The notes under the pieces: generated by a model
The model's input: only the letters and a program-made list of their open reading frames with translations
Database searches by the model: none
What the model was told of the DNA's origin: nothing
Shown: piece after piece, positions 1 to 10,752 of the stretch
Layout of the letters: each line of letters starts with the position of its first letter
Position numbering within the stretch: the first letter of the stretch is position 1
Position numbers and translations under genes: made by a program
Assembly: GCA_030844895.1 (NCBI GenBank)
Contig: CM061233.1
Span: forward strand, 54,737,453 to 54,801,452
Source of the DNA: Ambrosia x helenae
Taxonomy: Eukaryota; Streptophyta; Magnoliopsida; Asterales; Asteraceae
Direction: 5' to 3'
Length of the DNA: 64,000 bases

Positions 1-1369
1 AAACATTGAAAAAGTCAAAAAGCCATAAAAATCAGAAAAACACAAAATGATTTTCCAGGAGTAAAAGAGGAAATTATAGTACATCAATGGGGATCTGACA
101 CATGCTAAAGAAATTAAATGCTATATAAGGCGTGTTTTGAGTCTGTGTGATGTGCTGGTAGGCTTCGTAGACTTATTACTGCGTGCCTGATACATACATA
201 TGAAACTATTTGTTATGTGGATGAACACCTCATGGGCATATGGTCTTGGTACCGTAATTTGGTTTGATAGGGTTTGTACCAAATTCGGAGGTTTCGGGTC
301 GTTATGTTATTAGTTATCTGGGGATAGCCTGTCTGATCTCCTGTCGTAAGATTTTACGGACCTAGATCAGACAGGGTATTATTATAAAAGAGCTTTAATG
401 CGAAAACCAAAAAGTTACCGAATTGAGGAACTTTAAATGTATGACGATAATCAAAGATTATCTAATGCATCGTATCAAATCATTGATGCAAATCGTGATT
501 GATATAAGACCTCAACCTGGTAGAGTGCACATGTTACTCTGTAGCATTGAGTTGCTGACCTGTACACCTCTGTGCCTCATACCTTGTAATTACAGATAAC
601 GAAAGCATAATCAGGCGTTACAATGGGTATTTATGCAAAATTCCTTGATACGGGAGTATGTCGTGTGTGTGGGAACCACAGATGAATTAGTTTATAATAT
701 ACATAGTTGTATCAGTCTAAAGCATTGCATATTAGTCTGCATGTGAGCTTATGTGGATAAAAATATCAGCAATAGCCGGATCACACATTATCTTTAATGA
801 TAATAAACAATAAAGATCAACGGTCTGATTAGATTTCTCAAAAACTGATATGATCCTCTTACCGGAAATCAAAAAAATGGTTATTGCTTTATGCTTACAT
901 TTCTGCATTTTACATTTACATTCTGCAAAATATACAAAAACTCAAAAAGATTTTTGGTGTGTTTTAGTATAAATTTCAGAAAATCCAAAAGATTTTACAT
1001 TTCTGTTTTATTTTAGATAACCGATGGTGATTGATGATGATTTTCTGAAGTTTGACACACCAATTTGAGTTTTGTGACATTTAAATGGAAAATGATGAAT
1101 GTTTGAAGGTTAAAATGTTTGAAAATGATTAAACGGGATTCGATTTTGAGATTTGGTAAAATTTTCAGAATTCCAAATGTTCATTCGCCCCTTCGGAGGG
1201 TCGAAGGAGCATTTGTGTCTTCATCCGAACCTTAAAAATGTGGTCGAATGAGAGTGTTTTACTGAACTTTGTTCATTCGAACCCTTCTGATTCATTTGAA
1301 CCTTTCACTAGGGTCGAAGGTGGCTTGAAGTTTCTCATTCGAACCTATAACAGAGTCGAATGTAGAGTC

Positions 1370-1405
<36 letters not shown>

Positions 1406-2120
1406 CATCACCTCATTCGAACCCTCATAAAAAAAATTCAAAATTATGTGATAACAAGACCTTGTTGTCTTTTGTTTTTTAGACCATATAATCGTGTTCC
1501 TTACAATTCACTGATCATATCCATATCAAATTCACAGGTAATGGACATCAAACAAGTTAAGAATGATTAATTTTGTTCCTGGAACCCTAGACATCAAATT
1601 GGACCCTTAATTGACATGTTTTTGCAAAATTGATGATTGCTAAACAGTTTTCAATAGTTTTAGTGGGAGAAGAATAAAAAATCTAGTGTTAAAACAAAAC
1701 CTTTAACTGGATTTATTGTTTAAAAGTGATAAACCCTAATTTTTAATTGAAAACCATCTAAAACTGTTTGTTTCTTGAAATTGATCATTGAGTGTTGTTA
1801 ATCAACCATGTTAGGATTCAAATAAACAAAAATGTGATGTTAATCATGGTCAGATTTTGATTTGATAATTTTAAACTTTAAACAGTCAGATTCGACCACA
1901 TTAACAAGGTCGAATGAGACTTTTACAGGTCGAATGAAGCTTTATTAGGTCGAATGTGATTGTTTGAGGTCGAAGGTGGAAATTTAGGTCGAATGAAACA
2001 TTTGTTCATCTGATTTTCACATTCAAACCACACAATTTCTTCATTCGAACCCACGTATGGCTTGAAGGAAGAAGTTTTAACCAAAATTCAAAATTTGCTG
2101 AACAAGAAAAACCCAAAGAA
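1..2120 (+). other. Post-pol noncoding region of element Z
   Basis: No gene is supported here. The first kilobase matches the region after pol in element B and is AT-rich. From about 1170 it becomes a field of the word GGTCGAATG/GGTCGAAGG and its complement. A TA microsatellite lies at about 1373-1406. Short open frames in this stretch cross the microsatellite and are not credible genes. Confidence 0.6.
1170..2060. repeat. Dispersed GGTCGAA(T/G)G / CATTCGA(A/C)CC word cluster
   Basis: More than a dozen copies of a 9-10 base word occur in both orientations, for example near 1198, 1242, 1274, 1311, 1336, 1354 and 1405. Five lie in a row about 20 bases apart between 1907 and 1993. The same word recurs in the LTR (3870-3998) and in the leader of element A (4565-4730), so it belongs to this retroelement lineage and not to a local satellite. 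Confidence 0.75.
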
Positions 2121-2123
2121 AAA

Positions 2124-3821
2124 GTGTTGCTATTTGAAGAAGCACACAACTGTTGCGCTTTTATTGGAGAAGTAAAGCAAAATGTTGAATTTGCTGGGAT
2201 TGTCGAATTCTTACTAAGAAGCAGATTGATTTATGCTCTTGCTACAACAACTACCATTTACAAAGATCATCAAGTCAAATACTGGAAGGATGCTGTGATT
2301 GATTTTTGGGATAACAAAACAGTTATCTGAAGAAAATTCAGGGATAGCTTGTTTTAGTGACTGAAGAAGACATTCGTGAAGCTTTATTATTACAAGATTC
2401 TCCCACTGATCCAAGAGAGCTTTCATGGATTGAACAGAGATTGTGTTTCCTGAGAATGAAATACAATGGTCCTATCACAGATGGATTATTACACAAAGCT
2501 AAACTGTGTCCACGGTTCAAGTATCTAGCACATGTGATATTGCATGTTTTTGGACCAGTTCGTGGAGGTTATGATGTGATGAGGACTAGTTTGAGTTCTC
2601 TAATGGTTGCTTTGATATTGAACAAACCGTTAAATGTATCTGGAATGATTTTTAATCACATGCTAGAAGTTTTGAAGGGACTGAAGATTGGTAAGTTCCT
2701 GATGTATCCTAGATTCTTACAGATGATTTTTGACAAGAAGGATCCCAATTTGAAGAAAGATCCCAAGCAGGTTGTAGTTCAAAATCACATGAACCTGAGT
2801 ACGTTAAGCAGGATGAAAACATATAAGGGTGTTCCAGAGAATGAAAGACCTCCACACAAGAACTTGTTTGGACATTCGATCAATCCCGGTTACAAGGATC
2901 CAAGTCAAAACAAAGCAAGGAATGATGACAATGCATCTGATACTGATGATCCTTTATTTGCAGTTAATCCTGATGGAAAGAGGAAAGTCAGGTGATTAAC
3001 AAAGGTGCGAAGTCTGGAAATGGCAAAGCAAAGGTTGTGGAAGCTGCACCTAAAAGGCAAAAGAGTGTTGCTAAGAAGAAATCTGGAAAACCAACACTTT
3101 GCTTGTTGATGAAGAGTCGACTGATTCTGAAGAAACTCAAGACAATGAAGAATGGGATTCGGGTAATGAAACTGTCAAGACCACTAAGCCCAAGGCCACT
3201 AAGGCTGGTGAGATTGAGAGCTTGAATAAAACAATTGAAGAACAGGAAAGAGTCCTCCAAGAGTGGATGATCAAGATCTGGGTTTGACGATGGATAATCT
3301 TGATTTTACTGGATCTCCTGTTACTGGGGAAAATATTAAGAAGCCTAAGTTCAAAGCGATGGCTAAAAGAGATAACCCGAAGAAGAGAAGGGATAGAGAA
3401 GTGGAGATATTGATTACTGGGAAGAAAGTTCCTGATATTGAAAGTTCCTGATATTGAAAGTTCTAAAGTTCCCACACCTGTGACATCCCCGATTGCAAAG
3501 AAGAAAAAGAAATCAGCTGAAGAAACAACAGTGAATCCTCTTGCAGATTTTGAAACTACTTTGGAAAATGTGTTGAAGAAGTTTCAAAAGAAAAACTCTC
3601 CCGTTGCTGAGGCATCTACACCTCAGGTTACCGTTTCTGGTGATGTGATGGAAGCAGTTAACAAGAAAATTGTAGAGATGATGAAAGCTTTCAATGAGCA
3701 ACAACAGGAGATTGAGAAGCTGAAAAAGAATGAAGAAACGATGTTAAAGATTGTTGTATCCTCGCAAGAAAGTCAAGAAGAGATGGAAGCTAAGATCTGT
3801 AGATGCACGTTTTGTGACTAG
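2124..3821 (+). pseudogene. ORF3 of element Z, broken third gene between pol and the 3' LTR
   Basis: The frame is broken into pieces (2124-2330, 2357-2995, about 2992-3287, 3263-3451, 3438-3821). The N-terminal part has a YWKDAVIDFW block near 2280-2313 and a KFLMYPRFLQMIF block near 2692-2730. The ORF3s of C and D have an equivalent FWxNAE block and LxYPR(F/I) block, so I treat the three as one family. The C-terminal third is Lys/Glu-rich and probably coiled-coil. A 16-base direct duplication at about 3425-3456 is one cause of frameshift. I see no signal peptide, membrane segment or catalytic motif, so the function is unknown. ATG starts are lacking for the first pieces. Confidence 0.6.
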
Positions 3822-4293
3822 TTGCTTTGGATTATAAATAAAAGTGTTTTGAATGATAATGAGAGGTCGAAGGTAGGTTTTGAATAGGTCGAAGGAAGAT
3901 ATAAGTGGTCGAAGGGAGAAGACTGAAGACATAATCTTGGTTCGAGCTGTGATGCAGGTCAAAAATACACATTCGACCATGTCGATGGGTCGAATGTGCA
4001 GTACTATATAAGTTGGAAATTTTGTTTAGTTTATAACTTTTGCCATTTCAGAGTGTGTATTGAGTCTAGGTTTTCTCTCTGGGTCTAGAACATTCTGAAC
4101 TTGAATTATTTCATTGTAAACCTAATTTGAAAGCAATATTAACAAGTTTATTAATGAAAATGGATGTTGAAAAGGTGATTGATTGTGTTTGATTCGATTC
4201 ATATCATTTTGTAAACAATCTAGGGTTTTCGCACATGGATTTGTTAGACTTGTATGATTGTATAACTGTTTTTATCAAAACCTGTCCTCAACA
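3816..4293 (+). repeat. LTR shared by Z (3') and A (5')
   Basis: The right end is well defined: ...CTCAACA at 4293, then a 3-base spacer and the primer-binding site at 4297. A TATA box (CTATATAAG, 4004-4012) sits about 290 bases upstream of the right end. Several GGTCGAAGG words and a perfect hairpin lie upstream of it. The left boundary is not certain; TGTGAC near 3816 is my best guess. No second copy of this LTR is present in the window to test it. Confidence 0.55.
3968..3998. promoter_or_regulatory. Perfect 11-bp hairpin just upstream of the LTR TATA box
   Basis: CACATTCGACC (3968-3978) and GGTCGAATGTG (3988-3998) are exact reverse complements separated by 9 bases. The lineage's repeated word occurs here as an inverted pair, 6 bases before the TATA box at 4004. 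This resembles a U3 cis element; function is inference. Confidence 0.6.
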
Positions 4294-4296
4294 AAG

Positions 4297-4309
4297 TGGT
4301 ATCAGAGCC
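4297..4309 (+). promoter_or_regulatory. Primer-binding site of element A
   Basis: TGGTATCAGAGCC matches the tRNA-Met-type primer site usual in plant Ty1/copia elements. It follows the LTR end by 3 bases, marking the start of the internal region of element A. Confidence 0.85.
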
Positions 4310-4775
4310 TACCGGGATCATACAACTACAAATTGATATGTTTTGAACTAGTTTTGATCCAAAATTGTCCAAATTTTTTTTGTTTTGAATGAACATTGAG
4401 TATTAATGGAAATGATTGATTTGGATTGGATTTGACGGATAGAATCAAAATTTTCATTCATTAAAGTTGTTCTCCATCAAATCCGAAGCAAAATCTGTTT
4501 TGAATGAACAAAAATTTGGATCAAATCAACTGATTTTTGAAGAATAACCATTTTTCAAATGGGACAGGTCGAACCAGAGAGAATAGGGTCGAACGTGTGA
4601 GTTTTTGGTCGAACCAAGGTTATTTCAGGTTGAATCTGAGTATTTTAGGCCGAACCAAAACTTTTCTAGTGTGTTGTTTGTTCATTCGACCAGTTAGTGT
4701 TCATTCGACCTACCGGAAGGTCGAAGGAGAGTCTGATTTTGGAAAAATTTTCTAAGTGTTTACATTTCGAACATC
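4310..4775 (+). other. 5' leader of element A
   Basis: This untranslated leader lies between the primer-binding site and gag. Between 4565 and 4730 it carries at least seven copies or variants of the GGTCGAA word, including an inverted pair at about 4704-4732. No gene is supported. Confidence 0.6.
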
Positions 4776-6465
4776 ATGGACAACATGTGGGGATTTCCTA
4801 TGACACCTAGGCCTACAACAACACAGCAACAACACGTTTGGATGAATCCATGGGCTGTAGCATCTCAAAACACGAACACTCAGTCATCTCAACCGATTAA
4901 CTACCTTGCCATGAGTAGTTCGATACCACCACCTGTTACTCAACCTCCACAGCAACCAGTGACTGATTATTGGGGCTTTACAGCAGCAGCGGTACATTCT
5001 CAAACTACTAATGTTATTTCCACTCTAATCAATGATTTGTCTTCAGGTAGTGGAAATCGCCCTCCAAAACTGATGGACATGGCAGAGTACAATCAATGTC
5101 AAAAGAAGTTCAAGATATATCTTGAGGGCATGGGTTTGGAAGGACTGAAGCTTGGAAAATGATTGCGAAAGGGCATGCTGCTCCGTGTCTAGAGAATTCA
5201 GATGAACCTATTCAACTTGACGGTTTATCTGAAGATGAGAAGGAAAAGTTCGCAGTTGAGAAGAAGGCTTTTTCACAACTATCTCAAGCCTTGACTACCG
5301 ATCTATTACATCAGTTTGGATCATGTACTACATCTAAGCAGCTTTGGGATGTGTTGAAGAACAGACATGATGGTAACGATAAGACAATAAGATTGAAGGT
5401 TGAAGAGCTAAAGAAAGAGTTCGGAAACTTTAGCTATGTCGGGAATGAGACTTTAAAGGAACTTATTCCGAGATATTGTCATCTGTTAACCGAGTTGTCA
5501 AACTATGACATTAAGATTCCAATGTCAGAGCTGGTAGATAAGTTTGCTGATGCATTACCACCATTTTGGAATCAACACATTGAAGTCTTGAAAGAGAAAG
5601 ATGCGTATCAGTATTGGACAATTAATGAGTTGATTCAGAAGTTGGAGAACAAGGAGTTAGAGGAAAAGAGGAAAGCAAGACGATCACAATTCCCACAAAA
5701 TCTGGAATTGTTTCATGCCTCTTCATCCACTTCTATGTCTAGTTCAAATGTTGGTGGAAATGTGGCACCACATATAGTTTGTGTTTCTAGTGTTGTTGAA
5801 CCACCGAGAAACCCAATTAAGTATCTTGCCCAAACATCAACCTATCCACCAAACTACACCTCAAATTCCTATATTCCACCACAACCTCAAGTGTATGCAG
5901 CGTGTTACTCATCAAACATGAACCCACCTCAACAACAATCATATGTTCCACCAATGACACAAGCTTCATTAAGCCAAAGCTAGGTCGTGTTGGAAACTTC
6001 CAACATGAATAATGTTACAGTTGAAGTAGCTCAACAACACATTGCTTTGGTTTCAGCAATGGTTGCGTCTTACAATGGACTTGTGGCGAGTCAGATTGGG
6101 AATAATAATCTGACCAATGAAGATTATGCCCAAATTGATAAAGAAGAGATTAAGTTGATAGTTATTCAATGGACGTTTGCTAGCGTAATGAGAAGGGCTA
6201 CAGAGTTTATCGAGAAAACAGGCAGAACTGATCTTGCTACCTCACCAAATACCACATATGGCTTCAACAAAGCCAAGGTTACATGTTTCAACTGTGGTAC
6301 TCGAGGTCACTTCAAGAGAGAATGTACACAACCGATGCAGCAAGGTAACAGAAATCCTTTTAATTCAAACTATCAAAACTGACAGTCACAGAATCAGGTT
6401 ACCTATCAAAGCCAAAACAACAACACCTATCCACAACAAAACAATTTCCAAAACCGACAAAACAC
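4776..6465 (+). pseudogene. gag: gag of element A, N-terminal part
   Basis: Gag forms the virus-like particle. The start is the ATG at 4776, in the first open frame after the leader. A low-complexity Gln/Pro/Thr segment leads into the retrotransposon capsid domain of the copia type at about 5160-5680, with the block TSKQLWDVLKNRHDG. A CCHC zinc knuckle CFNCGTRGHFKREC is encoded at about 6289-6330. The frame shifts at about 5160, and stops occur at 5981-5983 and 6380-6382. The frame is then cut at 6465 by insertion of element B and resumes at 16682. Confidence 0.8.
6461..6465. repeat. Left target-site duplication of element B (AACAC)
   Basis: AACAC at 6461-6465 is repeated exactly at 16677-16681, flanking TGTTAG...CCTACA. 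This fixes the insertion limits of B inside gag of A. Confidence 0.9.
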
Positions 6466-6960
6466 TGTTAGTGCATGTTCGTGTGACAAACGCTTCTCTA
6501 GATTAGTTTTGTTTTAGTGTCGGCTAATAGTTTAATTGTAACATACTTGACGGAGTTATAAGTCAAGTATGATAGTCTTTTGTTTGAATCCTAGCTAACA
6601 TTGTTGATGAACGAAGATAGCTTAGGAAAAGATACCTTTGAGTATCTTCTCCTAAAGGAGAAGTTAGGCCATCTTCTCCTCAAGGAGAAGATAGAAAAAG
6701 GCATCTTTTAGGTGGGCTTCTTCGTTCAGCCCATGCACTATATATAGGTGCATGGGGTGTAGGCTAGGGGTAAGGTTTCACAGTTCAACAAGCTTGTAAT
6801 TGGTATTTGTTCCCACTGAAATAATATCAATAGACAAGCAGGTTTTAAAAGTATTCATCGTGTTCTTCGTTGATTCATTGTTTGCATAAACATCTATCAA
6901 GGGATTCCGCACCTTGATAGATCTGATCTTGCTTGTATCGATCCATTAAAAGGACCTACA
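6466..6960 (+). repeat. 5' LTR of element B
   Basis: The 495-base LTR begins TGTTAGTGC and ends CCTACA. It holds two copies of a palindrome related to TCTTCTCCTCAAGGAGAAGA (about 6642-6692) upstream of a TATA box (CTATATATAGG, about 6739). The 3' LTR has three copies. Confidence 0.9.
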
Positions 6961-6962
6961 AT

Positions 6963-6974
6963 TGGTATCAAAGC
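6963..6974 (+). promoter_or_regulatory. Primer-binding site of element B
   Basis: TGGTATCAAAGC follows the 5' LTR by two bases. It is the tRNA-Met-type site with one change from the usual form. Confidence 0.8.
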
Positions 6975-7220
6975 TTTCATGCTCGATTGTACGGTTCAAG
7001 CTTGATTTTTGCAAAAATTGAATCATCTGTGTTTAATCATCTGGATTAATAAATTCTTCTAATCTATTTAATATTATCAAATAAAATTAAACAAAATATC
7101 TATGAAACTATGAAAATGAATTTCGAAAATAATTAGTCATAGTTTAATTTTATCGTGATAATCTGTATTTTGGTTAGTTTGTTTTGGGTCAGAAGACAAC
7201 TAGACATAGCAGCGACCAAA

Positions 7221-7343
7221 GAGCATCTTCTTGAACAACATCTTCTCCTCAAGGAGAAGATAGAAAAAGAGCATCTTCTTGAACAACATCTTCTCCTCAA
7301 GGAGAAGATAGAAAAAGAGCATCTTCTTGAACAGCATCTTCGC
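7221..7343 (+). repeat. 48-bp tandem repeat in the leader of element B
   Basis: Two full 48-base units (7221-7268, 7269-7316) and a partial third each contain the 20-base palindrome TCTTCTCCTCAAGGAGAAGA also found in the LTRs. The unit length is a multiple of three, so an open frame with 16-residue repeats appears across it (7155-7358). I regard that frame as incidental, because it lies in the leader and lacks gag features. Confidence 0.75.
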
Positions 7344-7518
7344 TATTTATTAAAATAAAAAAAATAAGCATCTTCGCTACTTACAATCATAAGTGTCTTC
7401 TCCACGGTAAGTTAAAACTAAACTTGAAGTTGGACTGTGTGAATTGGACTTGGACTTTGGACCTTTACTTGGATCTTGGACATTTAAATTAATTTAATTC
7501 ATATTAAACAAAAAAAAA

Positions 7519-10500
7519 ATGTCAACTCTAAACAAGAAGTTAGAAATGGACCATGAAGTAGGCAAGTCAAACTCACCACCTAAAATGATTTCAGTTAACG
7601 ATTATTATTGGTGGAAGGACAGGTTTGAAGAATGGGCAAGGTTTTATATGATGAGAGGATGGATTTGCATTAGAGATGGATATTTCAAACCATCTAGAAA
7701 TGTAGAAGGTAGAATTGTGGAAGTGGCCTTTAAGGATATGGAAGAAGAAGATAAGCTTATGTTTGAAGCAGAAAACAAAGCTCATGCTGCCATCACAATG
7801 AGTCTACCTCGGGAGATTTTGCATACCTTCAAAAAATACCATGAGGCAAAACAATTATGGGATGCTCTCGCGAGAATATTTGAAGGAAACGATAATGTCA
7901 AGAAAAATAAGACCGATTTACTGAAGAAGCAATTTGCTGTCTTCAGGGGAATGAAAGGAGAAACTCTTGAGGAAATTATAACACGATTTTATCATCTTGT
8001 GACTGAATTAGGGAATCACAGTATATAGTATACTGAGGCTGAACTGAGTACAAAAATTCTAGATTCTCTACCCTTAAAGTGGGAGGTTTATACTCTTCTA
8101 ATAAAAGATAATCCAGAGTTTGAAAGTGCTACTCTTGATGATGTGATAGGGAAGCTGAGGGCTTATGACTTGGCCATACAGAGAAAGGTTGCCGGATATG
8201 ATCAAGTTCAAGATTCGGGAGTTTACTATGCAAAACCGACATCCAAGGACTCGTCCAATAGCAGTGGGAATGCAACTACATTCTTCTCAGGTGATAACTC
8301 AGGAAATGTTATTTTGGACTCTGATGGTGAAGTTTGTTTTGTTTCTGTTTCAGGTGAGTCTACGAAAGTGAAGGATATTCCCTCAGAAAAAGACAAGGGA
8401 AAGAGCACTTACTCCAAATGTGATCACAAGTCATGCAAGTCTATGCCAATGAGTGTGAAATCAGCAGAAGAGCAACTTGCAGTTTTGTCTTCCTTTGTAG
8501 CTTCCTACGAAAACTACATACAAGGGAAGATAAACGATCCGGCAGTTTTTGATGACGACTATGATCAAATAGATCCGGATGACTTAGAAGAAATGGATTT
8601 GCAGTGGAATCTTGCTATGATCTCCAGAAGAGCAAAAAGGTTCATGGATAGAACTGGAAGAAAGCTGGTGGGAGGTCGAGCCGGATTTGACAAATCAAAG
8701 GTGAAATGCTACAACTGCTACAACTTCGGTCACTTTGCAAGAGAATGCTCCAGACCAAAGAACCAGAACCAGAATCAAAATAATACTGTCCGGCAAAGCT
8801 CGTCAGTGGGGCAATCTCAAAGCAACACTAGCCCTAAGGCTCTAATGGTAGCAAAACCTGATGGTATGTATGACTGGAGTTGTATTCTTGATGGAACTGA
8901 TGGATCAAGCAATCAGGCATTCATGGCTGAGATTGTGGAAGAAAAGTCTGAAAGTGATGGAGAATCTGGTGTCGAAACTGAAGAGAAAGAAAGTACAACT
9001 GAAGAGGCTGAGGCAACCAAGATTGAAGAGGAAGAAGTTAAGGAGTCAACTGCACAGGTGCTGGATCTGACAGCACCAACTGAGGGTATGTTTGCTAAAG
9101 AATTCATGGCTTACATGGCAGACTTGTCCTCCAATGAGAAAAAGGTACTCCTTCCTCTACCTCTAGTTGTACAAGCTTGTAATAAATGTGTTGATTATGC
9201 TGAGCGTATATTGTTACTTGTGAAAGAAAATGATAATGTTGCTGAGCATAATAAATCATTAGTTGTGCTTCTAGATAAAGAAAAGGAGTTTAACATAGGC
9301 AATAAGATTAGAGAAGGGAATCTAAAAACTTCTCTTACTGCTGCTAAGAAAGATCTAAAAGAACTTAAATACATTCTTAGTGAAAAGATAGATTATCTGA
9401 ATCTAACACAGTTGGCTCTAGTTGATAAACAAGAAGAAATTGCTAAGAAAAATGCTAAAATAGACCAACTTAAGATTAAGGTAGTCGATCTGAACAGGCA
9501 AATAGATCATGTTCGCAGCTCAAAATATCTTATAAGTGCTCTAATAGACTCTGGAAGAGACACCAAGAAGTTTATTGATGAAAATGGTGGCTTAGGTTAC
9601 CAAGATGTGCCTCCTCCTCTAACAGGAAACTATACGTTTCTACCAACTGAGAAGGAGGTAAATGAAGAAATCTGTAAGCCTAAGATAGATGAGAAGAAAG
9701 TTGATGTGAGTGAAAATGAAAACAGTACTGAGAGTGGTATTTCATCTAGTGTGTCTGAGGATGAAGAAATAAGTGAAGTGTTCAAGAACAGTACTGGGTT
9801 GGGGGTTAATAAAACTAATCCAGTTAAAACTATCCCAACTGAATCAAAGATCCAACCCAATAAGGCTGAACCAAAAATTATTTTGAAAAATCCTAAATTT
9901 GTTAAACAAGGTGAAGCCAAAACAGAAGAAATCAAACAGGGTAATGCTGAATGTTCTGGTAACACTTCACCTAAATCTGCTAGCAATGAGGGATCGACTT
10001 CAAGGGGACAGTACAAAAAGCCCCTTGAGAAGCGATCTTGTTTTAAATTTCATAAAAAGGGTCATGTAGCTAGCATGTGTACTGTCAAAAAGAAGGACAA
10101 CACTGCATCAACTGATGCAAAGAAAGGTGAGATTCCTGCTAAATCCGAAAGCAGGAAAGAGGTGAGCAACTCTGCAAAGAAATCTTTGCAAAGGCAATTA
10201 GAGAAGGAACATGATGGTGGGTCTAGGGATCCAGGCAAACGACCAGTTAACACAAATTTTGAAAAGCCTGCGTTTGTCCCTAGACAGGTGAGTGTTGGCC
10301 ACGCAAGCACTTCTAGTGCTGTTTCTCCAAAGCAGGCACCTCCTGGTAATGCTAACAAATACCAACCACCACATATGCAACAACGTCACCAAAGTCCACA
10401 AGGTGACAAATATAATTCTGTAAATAATTATAATAATCAAAATGGTTATAGGGATAGACAGTATTCAAATAACAAACATTTTTCAAGAAATAATTACAAT

Positions 10501-10722
10501 CAGGGATATTCCAACAGAGGAAGTTATCCTCAAAATACCAATAACGGGCCAGTGAATCAAAGAGGATATCACAATTCTCAGACTCAAAGGCCCTACAGGA
10601 AATTTGACCAAATGAACAGAAACAGCCCACCAAGATCCAGGACTCCAGTGGGGAGTGATGGATATTGGAGGGAGTTCACTGTAGTTGATGAATTGGGACG
10701 ACCCAAGACTTTCACAGCTTGA
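7519..10722 (+). pseudogene. gag: gag of element B
   Basis: The ATG at 7519 starts a frame that is open for about 1,067 codons except for one in-frame stop at 8026-8028, so this gag is nearly intact. Residues 30-200 form the copia-type capsid domain. A CCHC zinc knuckle CYNCYNFGHFAREC is encoded at about 8707-8748. A second knuckle, CFKFHKKGHVASMC near 10039-10080, has lost its second cysteine to Phe. Between the two knuckles lie an acidic Glu/Thr segment and a predicted coiled coil (about 9170-9530). The C-terminal segment is Asn/Gln/Tyr-rich. It ends at TGA 10720-10722 directly before the protease region. Confidence 0.85.
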
Positions 10723-10752
10723 GTCCCCTACTCTAACTAATCCTCTTTGTGA

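Larger units (their letters stand above)
1..4293 (+). mobile_element. Element Z: 3' end of a Ty1/copia (Sirevirus-like) retrotransposon
   Basis: The window opens in the noncoding DNA that follows pol. Bases 55-720 align by eye with bases 14190-14830, the post-pol region of complete element B: both share a TAGTACATC block, a CTGACCTGTACACC block followed by an ACCTTGTAA block, and a GGGTATGTC-like block. Pol of Z therefore lies just off the left edge. The noncoding stretch is followed by a broken third ORF and by an LTR that directly precedes the primer-binding site of element A. The Sirevirus assignment rests on the large gag, the tRNA-Met-type primer site, the extra 3' ORF and the integrase and reverse transcriptase style of the sister elements. 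Confidence 0.65.

Noticed and set aside
1238..1570. Open frame of 110 codons at the left end
   Set aside because: It crosses a TA microsatellite (Ile/Tyr run) and the GGTCGAA word field; no family features.
7155..7358. Open frame with 16-residue repeats in the leader of B
   Set aside because: It is produced by the 48-base tandem repeat, whose length is a multiple of three; it lies in the untranslated leader.
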